DNA from: an uncultured Dokdonia sp.
GTDB lineage: Bacteria; Bacteroidota; Bacteroidia; Flavobacteriales; Flavobacteriaceae
DNA length: 64,000 nucleotides
Direction: 5' to 3'
Assembly: GCF_947492815.1 (NCBI RefSeq)
Contig: NZ_CANLOB010000016.1
Location: 1-64,000, forward strand
The notes beneath the pieces are model-generated. The model was given only the letters and a program-made list of their open reading frames with translations, ran no database searches and was not told where the DNA came from. Positions 8,109-17,454 of the stretch are shown piece after piece; within the stretch, counting starts at the first letter, position 1; each line of letters opens with the position of its first letter. The translations under genes were made by a program, and so were the position numbers.

Positions 8109-8822
8109 ATGAATCAAGCGACATCTAGACATTCTCTTAAAGATTTACAAACCGCTTATAGGATATACTTTACACTTGGCGCTTTATTTATATGTGCACT
8201 AGTCGTATCTAATCTTATTTTTCAAAAATTTTTTAGTTGGGACTTTTTTGGAATCTATACGTTTGAAATATCAGTAGGCTTACTTCCTTACCCTATTACG
8301 TTTTTAATCACAGATCTTATCAGTGAGATTTATGGAAAAAAGAAGGCTAATCAGATGGTTACAACTGGTATATTTGCCTCCTTCTTTTCGTTACTTATTA
8401 TCTATGTAAGTAATGCGGCGACAGCTACGAGTTGGTCTCCTGTAAATGACGCATTATTTTCTGAAGTTTTTGGAGCTACGGCTATTGCTGTCTTTGCAAG
8501 TATGACCGCTTATTTATTGGCACAATATGTGGATATCCATTTGTATCATTTTTGGAAAAAGCTCACCAATGGAAAACATTTATGGCTTCGTAACAATTTC
8601 TCAACATTTCTATCACAATTTATAGACACTGCTGCTGTACTTTTATTACTGTGTAGTTTTGGAGAGATAGAATGGAACCGTTTTAGCGGATTATTAGTAG
8701 GGGGATTTTTATTTAAAGTCTTAATTGCTGCTTTAGATACGCCTTTTTTATATCTAGGTGTTTACATCTTTAGAAAAAAATTCAATCTCGCCGAAGGCGA
8801 AGAGCTACAACTTGACGTATAA
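8109..8822 (+). CDS. YhhQ-type queuosine precursor transporter (VUT family)
   Basis: A 237-aa integral membrane protein with about six hydrophobic helices. The family stretch ISVGLLPYPITFLITDLISEIYGKKKANQMV (about 53-83) is characteristic of the YhhQ/DUF165 vitamin-uptake-like transporters. Members import 7-cyano- or 7-aminomethyl-7-deazaguanine for tRNA queuosine synthesis. It is divergent from the FolK fusion, with 55 bp between the starts. The downstream AsmA-like gene begins 66 bp on and may be co-transcribed. No queuosine gene or preQ1-like riboswitch was seen nearby. Confidence 0.88.
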   Translation: MNQATSRHSLKDLQTAYRIYFTLGALFICALVVSNLIFQKFFSWDFFGIYTFEISVGLLPYPITFLITDLISEIYGKKKANQMVTTGIFASFFSLLIIYVSNAATATSWSPVNDALFSEVFGATAIAVFASMTAYLLAQYVDIHLYHFWKKLTNGKHLWLRNNFSTFLSQFIDTAAVLLLLCSFGEIEWNRFSGLLVGGFLFKVLIAALDTPFLYLGVYIFRKKFNLAEGEELQLDV

Positions 8823-8888
8823 AGAGTAAAGCAATTGTATGAAATGAGTACTTATACTGATTTCTAACAACATAAAATCACAGTATAC

Positions 8889-11570
8889 ATGAAACGTATC
8901 TTAAAAATAGTAGGGATTATCCTTTTAGTATTGATCATACTTTTGGTTGCTACTCCCTTTCTTTTTAGAGGAAAACTAGAAGACTTACTTAAAAACACAA
9001 TTAATCAAAATATCAATGCACGAGTGACTTGGGAGGCGTTAGATATTAGTTTAATTAAAAACTTTCCTGATGCTACGGTAACACTGAATGATTTTAGTGT
9101 TATTAATAATGCCCCTTTTGAAGGTGACACCCTTGCTGCAGGTAAAGAACTGCGTATTGCAATGGGTATAAAACAACTTTTAAAAGATACTGGAGATGAC
9201 CCTATAAAAATAGATGCTCTACGATTGGATGACGCAATAATAAATATCAAAGTAGATTCGTTAGGCAATGCAAATTACGATATTGCCAAAAAGGATTCTT
9301 CTTCTGATTCTGCTGTCGCGAAAGAAGATACTTCTTCAAAACCATTTGCGTTTGATCTTCAGCATTATGAACTCAACAATGCTACCATTAATTACCTAGA
9401 TGAAAGCACCAAAACTTACCTGCGATTATCTGAAATGAATCATGAAGGAAATGGTGATTTTAGCGCTAGTCAAAGTACGCTTGAAACGAAAACAACGGCA
9501 CTTGCCTCTTTTGAATTTGACAGTATTAATTATTTAGATAATGCCAATATTGATCTCACAGCAGATATAGCCCTTGATTTAGAAAACCAGAAATATACCT
9601 TTCTAGAAAATAAAGTAATCGTACATGAGCTGCCTTTACAATTTGATGGGTACGTACAATTAGAAGATAAAGGAACTGCCATGGATATTTCGTTCGAGAC
9701 CCCTTCATCTGATTTCAAAAACTTTTTAGCCATCATTCCGAAAGCATATGCAACAAGTTTGGATGGGGTTCAAACCGGTGGTGATTTTCGCGTAAGCGGA
9801 AAAATAAATGGAAACGCTACAGAAACGACCATACCCAAACTAGATATTGCTATTGTCTCTACAAATGCTTCGTTTAAGTATCCTGACTTGCCAAAACAGA
9901 TGAATAACATCAATATTGATGCAAAAATTAAAAATGATTCTGGAATTGTAGAAGACACGTATGTGAGTATCAATACGCTAAATTTTAAAATAGATAACGA
10001 TCTGTTTTCAGCCAATGGAAAACTGCGTAATCTCACGACAAATATTCTAGTAAACCTTGCCATTAAAGGAACACTAGACCTCGCTAATATTGGGAAAGTA
10101 TACCCGCTAGACATAGGGGCTCCATTACAAGGGAAAGTAATTGCAGATATGACCACTGCTTTTGACATGAATGCGGTAAACAAACAGCAATACCAGCGTA
10201 TTGAAAGTAGCGGACAAGCACAACTAACTGACTTTAAGTATGAGGGAGAAGAATTACCAAAACCTATTACTATAGACAATGCAGCACTCACATTTAAACC
10301 TGGCATCATACAACTTGAAAATTTTGAAGGGCAAAGTGGCGATACTGATATTAAAGCCAATGGAACTATAGAAAACCTCATCCCTTTTGTGATGTCTAAA
10401 GAAGATTTAAAAGGTAGATTTAATGTGACTTCACAGGTGTTCAATCTCAATGATTTTTCGGTTACTGAAACTATCGAAAGCAATACTCCTTCTGGCAAAA
10501 ATACTTCAAACACACCTGCTACAACAAAAGAGGCTACGATTCAAATCCCAGATTTCTTAGATGCTTCTTTAGACTTTACTGCCACCAAAGTCATCTATGA
10601 TGATCTAGAGCTATCTGATGTAAAAGGAACAGTGGCTATCAATGATGAAAAAGCACTGTTAAACAATGTAAATTCTTCCATATTTGGGGGTACCGCTGGT
10701 GTTTCTGGAAATGTTTCTACAAAAACTGGCATTCCAATTTTTGATATGGAACTTGATTTAAGTAAAATAAATATTGATCAATCGTTCAAGAATATAAAAC
10801 TTTTAAAACAGCTAGCTCCAATTGCCAAAGCATTGCAAGGTTCTCTCAACACTAAGATCAATTTAAAAGGACAATTAGATGAGAATTTTGCTCCTATCCT
10901 GAGTTCTATAGATGGAAATGCATTTGCAGAAATCCTCACCGCCGATGTTCAAACCGCAAATAGTCCTTTACTCTCTGCACTAAATAGCCAATTGGATTTT
11001 ATCAATCTAGAAAGTATTGATTTGGATAATCTAAAAGCAGCATTGACATTTAAAGATGGAAAAGTGGTGGTCAATCCTTTTACCATCAAAGCAGATGATA
11101 TTGATATAGATGTAAGTGGCGGACATAGTTTTGACAATGCTATTGGATATAACTTAAAACTTGATATTCCTGCAAAATACTTAGGAGGTGATGTAAGTAA
11201 ATTACTCGCGAAATTGACTGCAAAAGAAAAAGAAAACCTTTCTGCACATGTACCTATTACCCTTTCGGGAAATTTTACTAAGCCATCTGTACAGCTTAAT
11301 TTAAAATCGGCTATTGGAGACTTGACCAATCAAATCATTGAGATTCAGAAAAACAGATTGATAGAAGAAGGTACGAGTCAGATTACAGATATTCTAGGAG
11401 ATGTTTTAGGCGGCGGAAAAGACACGCCCAAAGATAGCACGTCTACAAGCTCTCAAGGCTCCCCAAAACCAAAAGTGGAAGACATTATTGAAAATGCAGC
11501 AGGAGGTCTCCTAGACGGTTTATTTGGTAAGAAAAAGAAGAAGACAAAGAAGGATAGTGTTGGGAATTAG
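8889..11570 (+). CDS. AsmA-family envelope protein
   Basis: An 893-aa protein anchored by one N-terminal hydrophobic helix (about 5-27) with the rest predicted periplasmic. The AsmA_2-like features are an early KNFPDATVTLNDFSV segment, long runs of beta-strand repeats, and a C-terminal LDFINLESIDLDNLKAALTFKDGKVVVNPF domain. AsmA-like proteins are thought to bridge membranes and move phospholipid or assist outer-membrane assembly. The last 15 residues are very Lys-rich (GKKKKKTKKD). At 9316 the gene contains TCGCGAAAG, a decayed piece of the dispersed palindrome, translated as AVAKE. Confidence 0.88.
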   Translation: MKRILKIVGIILLVLIILLVATPFLFRGKLEDLLKNTINQNINARVTWEALDISLIKNFPDATVTLNDFSVINNAPFEGDTLAAGKELRIAMGIKQLLKDTGDDPIKIDALRLDDAIINIKVDSLGNANYDIAKKDSSSDSAVAKEDTSSKPFAFDLQHYELNNATINYLDESTKTYLRLSEMNHEGNGDFSASQSTLETKTTALASFEFDSINYLDNANIDLTADIALDLENQKYTFLENKVIVHELPLQFDGYVQLEDKGTAMDISFETPSSDFKNFLAIIPKAYATSLDGVQTGGDFRVSGKINGNATETTIPKLDIAIVSTNASFKYPDLPKQMNNINIDAKIKNDSGIVEDTYVSINTLNFKIDNDLFSANGKLRNLTTNILVNLAIKGTLDLANIGKVYPLDIGAPLQGKVIADMTTAFDMNAVNKQQYQRIESSGQAQLTDFKYEGEELPKPITIDNAALTFKPGIIQLENFEGQSGDTDIKANGTIENLIPFVMSKEDLKGRFNVTSQVFNLNDFSVTETIESNTPSGKNTSNTPATTKEATIQIPDFLDASLDFTATKVIYDDLELSDVKGTVAINDEKALLNNVNSSIFGGTAGVSGNVSTKTGIPIFDMELDLSKINIDQSFKNIKLLKQLAPIAKALQGSLNTKINLKGQLDENFAPILSSIDGNAFAEILTADVQTANSPLLSALNSQLDFINLESIDLDNLKAALTFKDGKVVVNPFTIKADDIDIDVSGGHSFDNAIGYNLKLDIPAKYLGGDVSKLLAKLTAKEKENLSAHVPITLSGNFTKPSVQLNLKSAIGDLTNQIIEIQKNRLIEEGTSQITDILGDVLGGGKDTPKDSTSTSSQGSPKPKVEDIIENAAGGLLDGLFGKKKKKTKKDSVGN

Positions 11571-11707
11571 TTTTTTTGATAATATAGAGCTAAGAGAAAA
11601 GAACATAGACACAAAATAGCGTAGTGTTCTATTTTAGAGTACTATGTTATTTTTAAAAATTTATTCTCTATATTTCTTTATCCGTTTTCGCGAAAGCGTA
11701 CTAAGCA
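11571..11707. repeat. Intergenic gap with diverged palindrome copy
   Basis: Between the convergent AsmA and patatin genes. A near-copy of the dispersed palindrome, CGTTTTCGCGAAAGCGTA (11683-11700), has one left-arm mismatch. It abuts the patatin stop. No T-rich hairpin is obvious. Confidence 0.75.
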
Positions 11708-12613
11708 TTAATCCCGAATTTCATTAAGCTCTCTATTTTTACTAGCCGCATACTTGAAGCCTCGCTTCCACCAATCGGCCATTTTTTCTTTATTAAACAC
11801 TAGCGAATTTGTGGTGAGTACAACAGGGGTGTAATAGAGATTTATAATCGCATCTTTATTATTTGCCGCAAATTTACCAATAGTGATATTCTGTTTTTCG
11901 ATACGATCTATCATAAAAGAATGTAGATTGGTCAATAATGAAAATACATTTTTAGAAGGCAAGCTATTGTAATACGTAACTTCAGTTTCTAGAATAATGA
12001 CATCTATTTCGGTAGCGCCTCGATCTACTGCTTCTTTAATAGGTACCATACTTCCAAAACCTCCATCGGCATACTCACAGCCATCTTTTTTTACCAAACT
12101 CATAAAAGGAATGTAATTGCACGAAATCCAGATCCAATCACAAAAATCTTCATACGTCACTTCTTTAATGGATTTATATTCTGTGTCGTGTAGAGACAGG
12201 TTTGAGACGGTCACCACAATATCTTTATGACTTTGTTTGAGTTCTTCAAACTCTTCACGTGTAAGCAATTTACCTATGAGTTCTCTTAGGTTTTGGCTTT
12301 CGCCAAAGGTTTTAGCACCTCTTAAAAAATTACGTACTACACTCCAGTGATTAATATTTATTTGTTCTTGTCCCCATTTGTCTTTTTTAGTCACAAAAGG
12401 ACAGTTACTAAAGATGGCAGATTGGTTTACGGAAGTATAGGCTTCTTTGATTTTATCAATCTTTCCTAAGGCAAGGTGAGAAATTAATAAGCTTCCTGTA
12501 GACGTACCTATAAATAAATCATAGGTATGCCCTAACTCTTCCATAAGATATTGTGCAACACCACCGCCAAAAGCGCCTTTACTACCTCCTCCAGAAATGA
12601 CTAAAGCCCTCAT
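11708..12613 (-). CDS. Patatin-like phospholipase
   Basis: A 301-aa cytosolic-type patatin without a signal peptide. The oxyanion loop GGGSKGAFGGG begins at residue 8, the nucleophile elbow is GTSTG with S38, and the catalytic Asp is D183 in YADGGFGS. This Ser-Asp dyad is that of bacterial patatin lipid acyl hydrolases, which cleave fatty acids from phospholipids or glycolipids. It lacks the BamA-like barrel of outer-membrane patatins. The gene is transcribed alone or after the small TPR gene, 84 bp upstream on the same strand. Confidence 0.92.
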   Translation of the reverse strand: MRALVISGGGSKGAFGGGVAQYLMEELGHTYDLFIGTSTGSLLISHLALGKIDKIKEAYTSVNQSAIFSNCPFVTKKDKWGQEQININHWSVVRNFLRGAKTFGESQNLRELIGKLLTREEFEELKQSHKDIVVTVSNLSLHDTEYKSIKEVTYEDFCDWIWISCNYIPFMSLVKKDGCEYADGGFGSMVPIKEAVDRGATEIDVIILETEVTYYNSLPSKNVFSLLTNLHSFMIDRIEKQNITIGKFAANNKDAIINLYYTPVVLTTNSLVFNKEKMADWWKRGFKYAASKNRELNEIRD

Positions 12614-12697
12614 AAATAGTTTCTCTTTTAAAAACCGATTAGACGCTCGAAGATAGAACTCCTTGCGAAGTTTACGAAATCTCAGTTATAATTTTAC

Positions 12698-13150
12698 TTA
12701 TTGTAATTCAATCGGTATCGGGACTTTATTTTTTTTAGCATAAAAAATAATCTTATCCTTATATGTAGTCCCATATCCCTCTAACAACCCTTCCAACAAT
12801 TCTTCTAAAGAGGTTAGATATAAATCTGCAGGATATAATTTGAGATATTCAAAAATCACATTAAAAGCAATATCATACTTTTCTATCTCAACACAACTAT
12901 TATAAAGAGACATGCTTACTAATTCATTACGAGGACTTATGGTTATTGCCTTCTCTAAATAAGGGATAGCTTTTGCGCGCTGTCCTGTTTTAGCTAAAAT
13001 CAGTCCTAAAAGCCCTATCACTTTCCCGTTTTCTGAATTCCTTTTATATAAATCCCATAGAATGGATAATGCATCTTCATCAGAATCATTTTTCTGAAGT
13101 TTAATTGCGTTTTTCAACTTACTAATATCTTCTTCATTTAACTTTTCCAT
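12698..13150 (-). CDS. Small TPR-like protein
   Basis: A 150-aa soluble protein, entirely helical by pattern. One clear tetratricopeptide repeat is GLLGLILAKTGQRAKAIPYLEKAITISPRNE (about 43-75), followed by a second, weaker one around NSCVEIEKYDIAFNVIFEYLKLYP. TPRs bind partner proteins; no catalytic motif is present. It lies 42 bp downstream of the unknown gene at 13193-13816 on the same strand, so the two may be expressed together, the TPR protein perhaps acting as its partner. That pairing is inference from position only. Confidence 0.72.
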   Translation of the reverse strand: MEKLNEEDISKLKNAIKLQKNDSDEDALSILWDLYKRNSENGKVIGLLGLILAKTGQRAKAIPYLEKAITISPRNELVSMSLYNSCVEIEKYDIAFNVIFEYLKLYPADLYLTSLEELLEGLLEGYGTTYKDKIIFYAKKNKVPIPIELQ

Positions 13151-13192
13151 GATCTTATTATATCAGTAAAAATTAAGTGTATGTATGCACGT

Positions 13193-13816
13193 TTAAGAAA
13201 CTTCCAATTGATATCCTTCAGATAGATTTCCTGTAATAACTACGGTTTGTCCAGGAAGCATTTCTGACAGATCACTTAACTTATTTTTCACTTCATATAA
13301 TTCTCCATTAGGAGGACAGTATTGACTATAGCCATCAACAACTGCTACAGACATGGGCCATTCAAATTGATAGTTTGCAGTAGAAAAAGCAATAAGTGAT
13401 ATTGGAGGAATATATTCATTGGATCCAAACTTTGGGTGAACATATATCATAGACCCACTATTATTTTCTATGCTTATATCTGCTCCATTATGGTTTTCTC
13501 CTTCAAGTTTCATAGCTACTTTATTGGCAGCTTCATTCCAATCTGCTTTGTAAGCTGTTGGTGTTTTTTTAATAGTATCCCACCATACGGAATCTGTTTG
13601 TTTCCCTCCATATGGATCTGTACTAGATACACCTTTAGGATAGTAATTAGTCACCAATTCCATTTGTTTTGGAAAAGGTTCTATATGAGGATGATCTTGA
13701 GAAGGACCAACTACCTTCCATGCATAGGTTTCTAATTGGGTCATACGTGATATAAAAGCAACAAGGATATTTTCTCCTGTTTGATTTATAATCGTAAAAG
13801 CATTTTCTGTAGACAT
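13193..13816 (-). CDS. Uncharacterised 207-aa protein with duplicated beta motif
   Basis: I do not recognise the family. It is rich in beta-forming and aromatic residues, with no signal peptide or membrane segment. Two similar strands, FTIINQTGENILVA (7-20) and ISIENNSGSMIYVH (114-127), suggest two related beta-sandwich halves. A Trp-rich middle contains GGKQTDSVWWDTIKK. This pattern recalls small beta-sandwich lectin- or lysin-like proteins, but I cannot assign one. It is followed 42 bp later by the TPR gene. The frame looks genuinely coding. Confidence 0.7.
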   Translation of the reverse strand: MSTENAFTIINQTGENILVAFISRMTQLETYAWKVVGPSQDHPHIEPFPKQMELVTNYYPKGVSSTDPYGGKQTDSVWWDTIKKTPTAYKADWNEAANKVAMKLEGENHNGADISIENNSGSMIYVHPKFGSNEYIPPISLIAFSTANYQFEWPMSVAVVDGYSQYCPPNGELYEVKNKLSDLSEMLPGQTVVITGNLSEGYQLEVS

Positions 13817-13927
13817 GTTTTTGATTTAGTCGTTATCATGCAATGTAGCCATAACTAAAAGATGATGTACAACTTGTCAAGTATATTTTATAAAAAAGAT
13901 ATTTGCTATATAATTAACAAGTCATTA

Positions 13928-16708
13928 TTAGAAGAAAAAGAAATCATTTCCTCCACTCTCTCCTTTACTACCTAGTGTATTAAATTTCCAGCTAAAACTC
14001 AGTAAGAAGTACTGCTCAAGAACGGTACTTTGGACATCTTGTATAAAGTTGGCATTAGCGGTACGACGTGCATTCGTATTTTGATTCAACACATCATATA
14101 CTTTAAGTGTGACCGTTGCTTTGTCTTTTAAGAAACTATAAGCTACAGTACTATTCCAAAACCAGGCACTACTCTGAAAACCTGGAGCTACATTAGGGTT
14201 GTAGCTGTATTGTATTTCATTACGCCATTCTACATGCTTAGGTACAAATAATGCTGTACTTAGGTTTAAGTTATGTCTTAAGAAATCTTGATCTTCAAAA
14301 GCATCAATTCCAAATACGGTATTTGAAAAACTTAAGTTATAACGAGGTCTGATTTCAAATACATCTTTCCAAGTAAATGATGCATTTATTCTAGGTCCAA
14401 TAGAAGTTGTTCTACTAGCATATTGTACATCGTTATTAAAATTGATATTTCGATTTGTATTTACATTGAATCCTGCTCCATATTTAATAGTACGGATCGA
14501 ATCTATTTTTGAGGATTTATTATATCCTCCACCTACTGATATTTGATAATTCCCATTTACATTTTCGTAGGTAGTAGAGCGCACCAAGTTTTCATCAACT
14601 ATTGTTTTTGTGATAATAGCATCATTTACAAAATTACCATTCACATTTACGTAATACCCTCCTCCCTTTTGGAAGTCATAATTATTAAAACCTCCATAAA
14701 AACTATGATCATTAGAGGGTGCTAAATCAGGATTTCCTTGTATAATATTTAAAGGATCTGAAACATCTACAAAAGGATTTAACTGTGTTACTTGCGGAGG
14801 TCTATTACTTAGATTATAACCAAAATAAGAAGACATTTTTGGAGAAAAGGTATAGTTTACATAAGAAGATAGTTCTACAGCTTCAAAATCTTGACTTATA
14901 TTAAATTCAGGTCTTAAAAAGTCTTCATTTTCTAATGTTCTAAACACATAGCCGGCACCAAAGCTAATATTAAATTTATCGGTATTGTATCGTAAATTTA
15001 ACTCTGGTGTTGTACGGATATTACGTCCTTCAAAATCTGTACTCAAGTCTAGATTAAAAGCATCAAATTGCTGTGTACTTTCATTAAAATCGAATGTACT
15101 TCGTTTTCGAGTTCTATTATCATTTCGATATCCAAACTCAAAATCTAAAAACAGTTTTTCTGCAATTAAAGGCTGCCTATAGGTAACACCAAGGTTATAG
15201 CCATTTACACCTGCTTCTCCGTCTGTAAATTGATTTCTATCTATAGTTGAAGGGTCATCGCCAAAAATATTCGTTTGGGATTGTATAAAGTCTTCAGACT
15301 CTTGTTTATTAATTTCATTTTGCAATCTAAATTTCAAAAAAGAGCCTTTACTCCCGAAACGTTTTGTTAAGCTTATATTATTTTCAAAATTACCACCCGT
15401 ATTTAACGTACGATTATTTGCATTAGAGGCATTAATTTGTGCGCCATCTTCATCAAAAGATGCTTCATTAGAGGCAAATCGATTTTCATTTCTATTGATT
15501 CGAAAGGCAGGTCTGATATTTATTAAAAAAGTAGAATCTACTTTTATATTAAAGGTCATATTAGCACTATGATTATCTATATTCCCATCAGATCGTGTCG
15601 TGCTATTTGTAAAGAAGCGCCTATCCGGAAGAATATTTTCGCGTTCTGTACGTACTTCATCAAAAGAGTTTGCTCCAGAATAAAAATAATCGGCAGAGAT
15701 ATCTACTTTTTTTCCAATGACATCTGCATAATTGGCTCCAACATTTTTACTGTTTACAATACCTTGCGATCCTCCAAACCCACGTCCATCAATATTAAAG
15801 GAGCCATTACTATTAAAGGAAATAGAATTTCCACCTCCAAAAAACTTTCGAATTTCTCCAAAACTAAAACCAGCAGCGTTTAGGTTATTTCCTCCTCCTA
15901 AAACACTGATGCGTCTATCATTGTCAAACACATTGACGATACCTGCAAACTCAAACCGCTCATCGGTTCCTACACCTCCTGCAATCCGTCCAAAGACGCC
16001 TTTATTATTTTCTTCTGCAATAGTTAAATTAATGGTTTTATTCTCTTTATCACCTTCTTCTCCCGCAAAAGCCTCATCATCTGTCTTTGTATCTGTTACT
16101 TGAATTTTTTCTACTATTTCTTTTGTAAGATTACGTGTTGCTATTGTAGGGTCATCACCAAAAAAAGGCTTTCCATTTACTAAAATCTTATTGACCTCTT
16201 TTCCATTTACAGTGATCTTTCCATCTTCATCTACCTCTACTCCCGGGAGTTCCTTGAGAAGGTCTTCTATATTTGCATCTTTCTTTGTCTTAAAAGATTT
16301 TACATTAAATTCTAGAGTATCTTTTTTTACAGTAATTGGAGCTCTACTTTTTACAACCACCTCATCTAATGTAGCCACATTAAAATCTAAGAATATCTCT
16401 CCTAAATCAATCTTAGGATTTGTCAAATCTATTGTCTTTCTATAATTCTCGTATCCTACAAATGAAATATTAACAGACACTTTCTTTTGATTCGTTCTTC
16501 CTTCTAAAGAAAATAGTCCTTTCGCATTGGTTATTGTATAAGTAATTAAGGTGGTATCTTTTACTGTTTCCATAAAAACAGTTGCAGCTTCTAAAGGTTG
16601 TTTTGTTGTTTTATCTTTTAAAACCCCAGTAACCTCAAAATTTTGAGCTTGTAAACATACACACGAAAGAAGGAGGAAGAGAACTGTGACGGCACGTAGT
16701 AGTGTCAT
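13928..16708 (-). CDS. Outer-membrane beta-barrel protein, TonB-receptor-like (OMP_b-brl_3)
   Basis: A 926-aa outer-membrane protein. It has a signal peptide (about 1-21), then a carboxypeptidase-regulatory-like beta-sandwich (about 24-112, FEVTGVLKDKTTKQPLEAATVF), then a plug-like region with LKELPGVEVDEDGKITVNGKEVNKILVNGKPFF (about 150-185). A long barrel ends in aromatic residues (FFFF). Proteins of this layout are TonB-dependent-receptor relatives whose substrates are rarely known. No TonB box is clear and there is no SusD gene beside it, so it is not a standard glycan locus. Gly/Asn-rich segments at 270-320 are typical loops. Confidence 0.9.
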   Translation of the reverse strand: MTLLRAVTVLFLLLSCVCLQAQNFEVTGVLKDKTTKQPLEAATVFMETVKDTTLITYTITNAKGLFSLEGRTNQKKVSVNISFVGYENYRKTIDLTNPKIDLGEIFLDFNVATLDEVVVKSRAPITVKKDTLEFNVKSFKTKKDANIEDLLKELPGVEVDEDGKITVNGKEVNKILVNGKPFFGDDPTIATRNLTKEIVEKIQVTDTKTDDEAFAGEEGDKENKTINLTIAEENNKGVFGRIAGGVGTDERFEFAGIVNVFDNDRRISVLGGGNNLNAAGFSFGEIRKFFGGGNSISFNSNGSFNIDGRGFGGSQGIVNSKNVGANYADVIGKKVDISADYFYSGANSFDEVRTERENILPDRRFFTNSTTRSDGNIDNHSANMTFNIKVDSTFLINIRPAFRINRNENRFASNEASFDEDGAQINASNANNRTLNTGGNFENNISLTKRFGSKGSFLKFRLQNEINKQESEDFIQSQTNIFGDDPSTIDRNQFTDGEAGVNGYNLGVTYRQPLIAEKLFLDFEFGYRNDNRTRKRSTFDFNESTQQFDAFNLDLSTDFEGRNIRTTPELNLRYNTDKFNISFGAGYVFRTLENEDFLRPEFNISQDFEAVELSSYVNYTFSPKMSSYFGYNLSNRPPQVTQLNPFVDVSDPLNIIQGNPDLAPSNDHSFYGGFNNYDFQKGGGYYVNVNGNFVNDAIITKTIVDENLVRSTTYENVNGNYQISVGGGYNKSSKIDSIRTIKYGAGFNVNTNRNINFNNDVQYASRTTSIGPRINASFTWKDVFEIRPRYNLSFSNTVFGIDAFEDQDFLRHNLNLSTALFVPKHVEWRNEIQYSYNPNVAPGFQSSAWFWNSTVAYSFLKDKATVTLKVYDVLNQNTNARRTANANFIQDVQSTVLEQYFLLSFSWKFNTLGSKGESGGNDFFFF

Positions 16709-16824
16709 ATAAGCAGATGGTTAATTGATTGATGATGATGAACTAATTACTGAAACATTTATTAGACTACATATAGCCTTAACATAGTTTAGCAAACAAT
16801 TAACATAACTACAAGGCTACTATT

Positions 16825-17451
16825 TTATTGAGCTGATGGAATTTTCTGACTTAGAACATTGGTCAAAATTTGATTTTCAATCGCTTTAACATCATTCTGG
16901 ATACTCGAAAGTTTTGCAACCGAAGAGATTACTGGAAATCCTTCAAAGTGATATCGTAACCAAGCTTCACTTTTTTCCTTAGAATTGGCTACTTCTGAAT
17001 CATAAAACTCCTGTATCTTAGATAAGACAAGAGTGTCTTCATCAGAATTTGTAATAAAAACTTCTCTCATTTGCTTCATAGCAGCTATGAAGGAGGTTCC
17101 ATGTTCAGTTATAACACCATCTTTTATAAAGATCGTGGTTTCTACAGCTCCTTTTGAATAATCACCTCCAATTTCATCCTTTAACAGACTTAGTTTATAA
17201 CGCTCTATATCCTCATAAAACTCTTGAGCAATATCTCTTGTAATCATTGCACCAAATTTAAATGGCGAATCATCTTGAATTAAAGACAAAAGACTGTCAT
17301 TAGCGACTCTTGATCGGGAATTAGCTACCTCTAACTTTTGATTTATCTTATCAAAAGCACTTATAACTTCTCTATTGGAATAGATACCTATAGTTATAAA
17401 AACAGCTATTAAAATAGCGACTACTACAAGTACTCTTCCATTCGTTTTCAT
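16825..17451 (-). CDS. Stand-alone GldM N-terminal-domain-like membrane protein
   Basis: A 208-aa protein with one N-terminal membrane helix (about 7-25) and a helical periplasmic domain. It resembles the N-terminal part of GldM, the type IX secretion/gliding motor protein. VISAFDKINQKLEVANSRS (about 29-47) right after the helix matches GldM's conserved post-TM stretch. WLRYHFEGFPVISSVAKLS (about 165-183), followed by IQNDVKAIENQIL, matches GldM's YHxGFP segment. Full GldM is about 510-520 aa; here the later periplasmic beta-domains are absent and the frame ends cleanly at Gln-208. It starts 3 bp after the der stop, so it is probably translated from the der mRNA. Its role is unknown. Confidence 0.75.
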   Translation of the reverse strand: MKTNGRVLVVVAILIAVFITIGIYSNREVISAFDKINQKLEVANSRSRVANDSLLSLIQDDSPFKFGAMITRDIAQEFYEDIERYKLSLLKDEIGGDYSKGAVETTIFIKDGVITEHGTSFIAAMKQMREVFITNSDEDTLVLSKIQEFYDSEVANSKEKSEAWLRYHFEGFPVISSVAKLSSIQNDVKAIENQILTNVLSQKIPSAQ

Positions 17452-17454
17452 GGA

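Noticed and set aside
9770..10513. 247-codon minus-strand open frame within the AsmA-like gene
   Set aside because: It is a shadow of the AsmA-like coding strand: a Ser/Val/Leu-rich composition typical of antisense to lipid-binding beta repeats, with no family match.
13928..16708. SusC/SusD polysaccharide utilisation locus
   Set aside because: The barrel protein has no adjacent SusD lipoprotein, glycoside hydrolase or hybrid sensor.
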